Notes under the pieces: model-generated
What the model saw: the letters and a program-made list of their open reading frames with translations, nothing else
Database searches by the model: none
Told to the model about the DNA's origin: nothing
DNA from: Oscillospiraceae bacterium
Lineage (GTDB): Bacteria > Bacillota > Clostridia > Oscillospirales > Oscillospiraceae
Direction of reading: 5' to 3'
NCBI GenBank assembly: GCA_016293865.1
Contig: JAEDDG010000039.1
Coordinates: forward strand, 1-17,580
Length of the DNA stretch: 17,580 nt
Shown here: one piece after another, positions 12,957 to 17,580 of the stretch
How positions within the stretch are numbered: position 1 is the stretch's first letter
How the letters are laid out: the number at the start of each line of letters is the position of its first letter
Program-made: the position numbers and the translations under genes

Positions 12957-15900
12957 ATGAAAGCAAAAACGAGACTGCACAGACTGCTGAGCATCCTGCT
13001 TTGCATTGTGATGATGATGAGCGTCATGTCCACCACAGTACTGGCAGGTTATGCGGACGGCGTGGATTGCCCAGATTGCGGCCACTATCACTGGGATGAG
13101 TATATGTGCTATGGCTGCGGTCGCTGCTCGAACGAGTGCACGAATGATGATTGTTATTTCAATACACATTGTGCCTATGGCTGCGGCGCCTGCTATCTCG
13201 ATGTGGAGTATTGGTGTTCTGAGTGCACCCTGTGCAATGAGTGTATTGAGGACGTCGACTTCCATTGTAAGGAATGTATGACTTGTTTTCCATCCGCAGA
13301 CGATCTTTGCCAGATCTGCTTCAAATGCGAGAACTGTGTGGGCTGGCTGTGCATGGACTGCGGCCAGTGCGATGAATGCAATGACGATTTCCACTGCGAG
13401 GAGTGCGGCGGCTGCTACGCGGTCAACGGCTGGGAGCACGGCACCCACTGCGCCGAGTGCTGCGAGTTCTGCGAGCAGTGCGGCGGGTGCATCATTCTGA
13501 ACGAGACGGAGACCTGCTTTGAGTGCGGCCTGTGCGTGGAGTGCTGCGAGGCAAACCGGTATGACAGCGACTGCACCTGCTACGAATACTGCGTGGCGTC
13601 CGTGGAGTTTGAGGAGCATTTCTGCGAGCAGTGCGGCATCTGCTTCGGCGAGGTTGAACAGTGCGAGACCTGCTATCTGTGCGTGGATTGCTGCGCGGAC
13701 AACTCCGAGTGCTCCGAGGGCATGTGCGTAGAGGACTCTGATTACGAGGAGCACTTCTGCGATGACTGCGGCACCTGCTTCCACGACGCGGAGCTGTGCG
13801 AGACCTGCGCAGAGGCGGGCGAGCTGCGCTGCATGTACTGCTGCGAGGCGCTGGCCGAGAGCTATGGCTGCGACTGCGGCGACATGTGCGCCAGCGACCC
13901 GGAGTTTGAGGATCACCTGCAGGAGGCCCACAGCGACGGCGAGAGCGGCGAACACACGCCCAAAGCCAAATCCGCCTGGGCCATGGACGCGGAAAACCAC
14001 TGGCACGAGTGCCGTTACTGCGACGAGCACATCCTGGACAAGGCTGCGCACAGCTTTGATGAGAACTACACATGCACCGTGTGCGGCTACCGCTGCGGCG
14101 AAAAAGTGGTCATCACCGGCCAGCCCAGGGACGCTTACGCCAAGGTGAGCGACCCCAACCCTGACGATGACAATGACCCGCTGAACCGCATAAACAACCA
14201 GGTCTCCTTCCAGGTCAGTGCCTACAGCGTCAGCATGGAGGGCAGAAGCGAGCTGCACTATCAGTGGTACCAGGTCAGAAACGACACGCATACGAAGCTT
14301 GCGGATAAAGAGGGACTCATCTCCGGCGCCAAAACGAACAAGCTGACCGTCTATGTACCGACCGACGCGTGCTGCGAAAAATATGAATACTACTGCATGA
14401 TCACAGACGATAACTATAATCTGTCCACGTCCGAAAAGGCGGAGCTTCACGCGGCCCACGTCTGCGACCTCTGCCTGAACGTGCCCGAGACCGAAACCAT
14501 CACAAGATTCTATCGTCAGAACGGCAGCGGCTATGAGATCATCGATCTGGAGGACACGCTGGGACATGAGTGGAGATGCCACTCCTATTCCGATGGCTGC
14601 GACAAGGTCAAGAACAGAAATCCCGTTGGCCACCGGTCTGACGGCGCGCCGGTCAAAGTTCAGGGAACCTACTTGCCCGGCAATGCCGAGGCCGGCAAGT
14701 TCAAAGAATACTATCAGTACACCTGCGCCGACTGCGGCTACAAGAGATTTGTGGAAAAGCACGAGCACAACTTTGAGTGTGTTGTGCCGGCGGTCGGTTC
14801 GCCTGACAGGGCTGACTTCGAGGCCGCCTGCGTCGGACTGACCCACCCGCTTGTCTGCACCGTGGAGGGCTGCGGCGAGACCCGCACCGCGGTGCACAAA
14901 TGGAGCAAGGAAATCGTCGGCTGGCCCGGGGCCGCAGGCAGCGAAAAGGGCGCATTGCATCTTGTATGCACGGTCTGCGAATACTGGATTGACGGCACCT
15001 GGGAGGACGAGGACGGAAACGACGTCTACTGGACTGCGAACAACATGCTGGTCACCGCGGATTACGGCTACGTCAACCGCTCCCTGGCAGAACCGGGCGA
15101 CACGCTGAAGCTGACGCCCGAGCGCAGAGCGGAAGAGGGCAACTATCAGAAATGCACCGGCTGGACAGCCAGATATACATACTGGGATACCGGCACAGGG
15201 ATGACCAAAACACAGGCCGTCACCCTCACCGTCACCGATAACGGCGACGGCACCTGGAGCTGCACGCTGCCCGCCACCTTCGCGGCCATGGGCGTGCCCG
15301 GCGGCGGACACCTGATCTTCACGGCTCAGTTCGCTGCCTGCGACCACAGCGGCGGCACGAGGCTTGAGGGTTACAGAGAGCCGGTCTGCCTGCGCAGCGG
15401 CTACAGCGGCGACACCGTCTGCGCCGACTGCGGCAAGGTCATTGAAACAGGTGATCCCATTTCCGGCACCGGCGCGCACGAGGGCCCGATCAAGCCGATC
15501 GACGGCACGGCAGTTGACGGAAGCTGCACGGTGAAGGGCTACGAGGGCGACAGCAAATGTGAAAAGTGCGGCCTGACCTTCAAGGGCAAAACCACCGGAT
15601 ACGTACATGCAAACCAGGAGGTTGTCAACGCGAAGGAAGCCACCTGCACGCAGGACGGCTACACCGGCGACACGGTCTGCGCTGACTGCGGCAAGATCCT
15701 GAAGCACGGCACCGTCATCCGGGCGAAACACCTGGGCGAAGGCGAAATTAAAAACGCCAAGGATGCGACCTGCACGGAAACCGGATACACCGGCGACACC
15801 GTCTGCGAAGTCTGCGGCGAAGTGATGAAAAACGGCCGCACCACGCCAGTGCTCGGACACGACTGGGACGAAGGCACGGTCACTACCGCAGCCACCGCAT

Positions 15901-17051
15901 ACGACCGCGGCGAAATCACCTACACCTGCACCCGTGCGGGCTGCGGCGCCACAAAGATTGAGTACTTTGACCGCCTGATTCCCATCGGCAAGGTGGATGT
16001 GACGGTCACCGCGCCTGTGCGCGGCGCAGAGCCCGAATACGCAGCGGAAGTCTCCACTGAGAGATGCACCGTCGCCGCCGTGGACTGGGATCCCATGGAC
16101 GATGTGTTCCTGCCCGGCACGGTCTACACCGTCAAGGTCACGCTGGAAGCGGCTGCGGGCTGCGGCTTCAGCATTGAATCCTTCACAATCAACGGCAGCG
16201 CCGCCACCGTCGTTTCCAAGTCCGACGAGTCCGTGGTGCTGACATACGCATTCCCCAGAACCGATTGGGGCGTACATCATCTGAACTTCACCCTGACCTT
16301 TGACACCAACGGCGGCAGCGCGCTGGAAAGCGTCTCCGCGCTGGGCGGCACGCGGATCGACCTGGCGGACTACACGCCGGTCAGAGCCGGCTATGTGTTC
16401 GCCGGCTGGTACGCGGATGCGGCGCTGACCGAGGCGGTCACCTCCGTTGAGCTGCTGAAAGACACCACCGTCTACGCAAAGTGGACGGAGGCGGAATTCC
16501 CCTTCACCGACGTGAAGACGGACGACTGGTTCCGGGGCGACGTGGAGTACGTCTACGATAAGGGCCTGATGGACGGCACCGGCGACACCACGTTCAGCCC
16601 GTACCTGTCCACCACCCGCGGCATGATTGTCACGATCCTCTACCGGCTGGAAGGCTGCCCGGCTGTCACCGGCAGCAATCCGTTTGACGATGTGGCGGAT
16701 GGCAAATATTACACCGACGCCGTCATCTGGGCCGCCGAAAACGGCATTGTGGAAGGCTACAGGGACGATGAGTTCCGTCCGGAAGAGAACATCACCCGCG
16801 AGCAGCTGGCGGCCGTCCTGTACCGCTACGCGCGCTTCAAGGGCGTTGACGTCAGCGTGGGCGAGGACACCAACATTCTGGACTTCAGCGACGCGGAGAC
16901 GGTCAGCGACTGGGCAGTGCCCGCCATGCAGTGGGCCTGCGGCGCCGGTCTCATTGAGGGCAGCGGCGGCAAGCTGATGCCCAGAGATGAAGCGACCCGC
17001 GCGCAGGTCGCGGCGATCCTGCACCGCTTCTGCGAGAATCTGGACAAATAA
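12957..17051 (+). CDS. Secreted Cys-rich surface protein with three SLH domains
   Basis: 1364 residues from ATG 12957, with AGGGAGG at 12942-12948. The upstream in-frame ATG at 12873 is rejected because a clean signal peptide (MKAKTRLHRLLSILLC..., cut near LAGYA) starts at 12957. Residues 38-311 hold 63 cysteines by hand count (23%), in CxxC and CxxCxxC runs within a very acidic background. A region with CTVCGYRCG and Ig-like segments follows (350-800). Four Cys-pair repeats of the GYTGDTVCADCG type come next (about 810-970), then an InlB/Listeria-type repeat (about 1110-1180, GYVFAGWYADAALTEAV). Three SLH domains (about 1182-1364) carry FTDVKTDDW, FDDVADGKYY and FSDAETVSDW. The protein would be displayed on the cell wall. 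The first part could bind metal or form disulfides; its function is unknown. It may be read from the cassette promoter at 12352. Confidence 0.85.
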   Translation: MKAKTRLHRLLSILLCIVMMMSVMSTTVLAGYADGVDCPDCGHYHWDEYMCYGCGRCSNECTNDDCYFNTHCAYGCGACYLDVEYWCSECTLCNECIEDVDFHCKECMTCFPSADDLCQICFKCENCVGWLCMDCGQCDECNDDFHCEECGGCYAVNGWEHGTHCAECCEFCEQCGGCIILNETETCFECGLCVECCEANRYDSDCTCYEYCVASVEFEEHFCEQCGICFGEVEQCETCYLCVDCCADNSECSEGMCVEDSDYEEHFCDDCGTCFHDAELCETCAEAGELRCMYCCEALAESYGCDCGDMCASDPEFEDHLQEAHSDGESGEHTPKAKSAWAMDAENHWHECRYCDEHILDKAAHSFDENYTCTVCGYRCGEKVVITGQPRDAYAKVSDPNPDDDNDPLNRINNQVSFQVSAYSVSMEGRSELHYQWYQVRNDTHTKLADKEGLISGAKTNKLTVYVPTDACCEKYEYYCMITDDNYNLSTSEKAELHAAHVCDLCLNVPETETITRFYRQNGSGYEIIDLEDTLGHEWRCHSYSDGCDKVKNRNPVGHRSDGAPVKVQGTYLPGNAEAGKFKEYYQYTCADCGYKRFVEKHEHNFECVVPAVGSPDRADFEAACVGLTHPLVCTVEGCGETRTAVHKWSKEIVGWPGAAGSEKGALHLVCTVCEYWIDGTWEDEDGNDVYWTANNMLVTADYGYVNRSLAEPGDTLKLTPERRAEEGNYQKCTGWTARYTYWDTGTGMTKTQAVTLTVTDNGDGTWSCTLPATFAAMGVPGGGHLIFTAQFAACDHSGGTRLEGYREPVCLRSGYSGDTVCADCGKVIETGDPISGTGAHEGPIKPIDGTAVDGSCTVKGYEGDSKCEKCGLTFKGKTTGYVHANQEVVNAKEATCTQDGYTGDTVCADCGKILKHGTVIRAKHLGEGEIKNAKDATCTETGYTGDTVCEVCGEVMKNGRTTPVLGHDWDEGTVTTAATAYDRGEITYTCTRAGCGATKIEYFDRLIPIGKVDVTVTAPVRGAEPEYAAEVSTERCTVAAVDWDPMDDVFLPGTVYTVKVTLEAAAGCGFSIESFTINGSAATVVSKSDESVVLTYAFPRTDWGVHHLNFTLTFDTNGGSALESVSALGGTRIDLADYTPVRAGYVFAGWYADAALTEAVTSVELLKDTTVYAKWTEAEFPFTDVKTDDWFRGDVEYVYDKGLMDGTGDTTFSPYLSTTRGMIVTILYRLEGCPAVTGSNPFDDVADGKYYTDAVIWAAENGIVEGYRDDEFRPEENITREQLAAVLYRYARFKGVDVSVGEDTNILDFSDAETVSDWAVPAMQWACGAGLIEGSGGKLMPRDEATRAQVAAILHRFCENLDK
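15376..15870 (+). repeat. Four Cys-pair (GYTGDTVC) repeats in the SLH protein
   Basis: Four successive units share the pattern C-x4-GY-x-GD-x-x-C-x2-CG, seen as SGYSGDTVCADCG, KGYEGDSKCEKCG, DGYTGDTVCADCG and TGYTGDTVCEVCG. Spacing is about 40-50 residues. DNA similarity is high around GGCTACACCGGCGACAC. Such repeats occur in secreted proteins of gut Clostridia; their function is not known to me. Confidence 0.8.
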
Positions 17052-17083
17052 AACCTGCTGACAAACCCTTCAAAACCAGACGG

Positions 17084-17117
17084 GAGGCGCGGGCCGAAAG
17101 CCCGCGCCTCTCCTTTT
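17084..17117 (+). terminator. Terminator after the SLH gene
   Basis: GAGGCGCGGGC (17084-17094) pairs with GCCCGCGCCTC (17100-17110) around a CGAAA loop, followed by TCCTTTTT. It lies 32 bases after the stop codon of the SLH protein gene. Confidence 0.9.
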
Positions 17118-17162
17118 TGTGATTTGTTCAGAGGAAACACGCCGCGGTCTGGCGTATAGGAC

Positions 17163-17195
17163 AAACAGCCCGGACATCGGATGTCCGGGCTGTTT
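17163..17195 (+). terminator. Second hairpin terminator
   Basis: AAACAGCCCGGACAT (17163-17177) pairs perfectly with ATGTCCGGGCTGTTT (17181-17195) around CGG. The symmetrical A and T ends would allow termination in either direction. It has the same style as the hairpin at 168-203. Confidence 0.75.
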
Positions 17196-17286
17196 TGCGC
17201 TGCGGCGTTCTAAGCACAGAGCTGCACACCGTGCGCCGCCGCTATGGGAGGGGCTGGGGCAGGAAACAGGCGCACGGTCCCGCCGT

Positions 17287-17316
17287 TTGACAGCATTATG
17301 AAAAAAATAACAAAAT
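17287..17316 (+). promoter_or_regulatory. Candidate promoter for the SpoVT/AbrB-like gene
   Basis: A perfect TTGACA at 17287-17292 is followed 18 bases later by CAAAAT (17311-17316), a weak -10 match, in an A-rich stretch. The gene start is about 90 bases downstream, and the 31-bp repeat would lie in its leader. Confidence 0.35.
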
Positions 17317-17324
17317 GCCGGCGC

Positions 17325-17355
17325 CTGAATTCCCTGAATATGAAAAACAAACCTG
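17325..17355 (+). repeat. 31-bp direct repeat, right copy
   Basis: This matches 107-137 in 30 of 31 bases. The two copies enclose nearly all genes of the window, at a distance of 17.2 kb. Sequences just outside the match differ on both sides. Confidence 0.8.
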
Positions 17356-17408
17356 CGGATACTAATTCCTGTCAGAATGCCACTTTCAAAACGCAGGAGG
17401 TTTTAAAT

Positions 17409-17580
17409 ATGAAAGCAACTGGTATTGTGCGCCGTATCGACGATCTGGGCCGTGTGGTCATCCCGAAGGAGATCCGGCGCACGCTGAGAATCCGCGAGGG
17501 CGACCCGTCACAGATAACATTGGCACGGTGGGAGCGGTTCTGCGCAGCGATGGATGATTTGGCTAAGAGGCAGGGGTGGG
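17409..17580 (+). CDS. SpoVT/AbrB-type regulator, partial, with atypical continuation
   Basis: 57 codons are visible from ATG 17409, with AGGAGG at 17395-17400. Residues 1-33 are an almost perfect AbrB/SpoVT swapped-hairpin DNA-binding domain (MKATGIVRRIDDLGRVV, KEIRRTLRIREGDP). In SpoVT-like proteins GDP is normally followed by LEI and a short strand. Here the frame instead reads SQITLARWERFCAAMDD and then DLAKRQGW, which does not resemble the family. The frame remains open to the window edge. This could be a true variant, an insertion of a mobile element into the gene, or an assembly join near the contig end. Confidence 0.7.
   Translation, partial: MKATGIVRRIDDLGRVVIPKEIRRTLRIREGDPSQITLARWERFCAAMDDLAKRQGW

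Noticed and set aside
15376..15870. Repeats that might suggest a CRISPR array
   Set aside because: The units are in-frame protein repeats with diverged DNA, irregular spacing and no unique spacers.
12762..17024. A 1420-codon open frame on the minus strand opposite the SLH gene
   Set aside because: The plus-strand protein has a signal peptide, ribosome site and clear SLH domains; the antisense frame is open because of the strong G/C-ending codon bias and lacks recognisable domains.
107..17355. A complete mobile element between the 31-bp repeats
   Set aside because: No integrase, transposase, relaxase or phage gene is visible, so only the repeat itself is reported, not a mobile element call.

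Overview
The window looks like a chromosomal piece of an anaerobic, gut-type Clostridia (Bacillota, perhaps Oscillospirales). The reasons are strong AGGAGG ribosome sites, Gram-positive lipoproteins, S-layer-homology (SLH) cell-wall anchors, a 7TM-type clostridial sensor kinase and the start of a SpoVT/AbrB-like gene. Taxonomy is inferred from gene content only. All confident genes lie on the + strand.

Layout. (1) 1-54 is the last codons of an SLH-domain protein, followed by a perfect 17-bp hairpin terminator and a long noncoding leader. (2) 621-3846 is a tightly overlapped signalling operon: a 7TM sensor that resembles a degenerate histidine kinase, a soluble PAS-type histidine kinase, and a NarL/LuxR-type response regulator, ended by a strong terminator. 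(3) 3865-4473 is a compact cassette made of terminator, conserved leader with a TATAAT box, and a 127-residue receiver-like protein lacking the usual phosphorylation residues. (4) 4657-12103 is an envelope-protein run: an SPFH protein with four C-terminal zinc ribbons, a DUF4428-like zinc-ribbon protein, a lipoprotein, a zinc-ribbon protein with a C-terminal membrane helix, a TPM-domain membrane protein, a small membrane-anchored protein and a large DUF5067-like lipoprotein. The SPFH, zinc-ribbon and TPM proteins match the parts of the Bacillus subtilis ydjGHI module, here without a visible PspA. (5) 12254-12847 is a second copy of the cassette in (3), about 90% identical in its gene and nearly identical in its leader. 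(6) 12957-17051 encodes a 1364-residue secreted protein with an extreme Cys-rich N-terminal region, Cys-pair repeats, an InlB-type repeat and three SLH domains, followed by two hairpin terminators. (7) From 17409 to the window end is the start of a SpoVT/AbrB-like gene whose reading frame leaves the family consensus after residue 33.

How it may work together (inference): the sensor/kinase/regulator operon senses an envelope signal. Two duplicated cassettes, each placing a pseudo-receiver at the head of a unit, would give the SPFH-TPM-zinc-ribbon operon and the Cys-rich SLH surface protein the same promoter logic. The pseudo-receivers could feed back on the kinase. The direct cassette copies also make the 8.4-kb segment between them able to delete or amplify by homologous recombination. 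A separate 31-bp direct repeat (one mismatch) brackets almost all of the window's genes.
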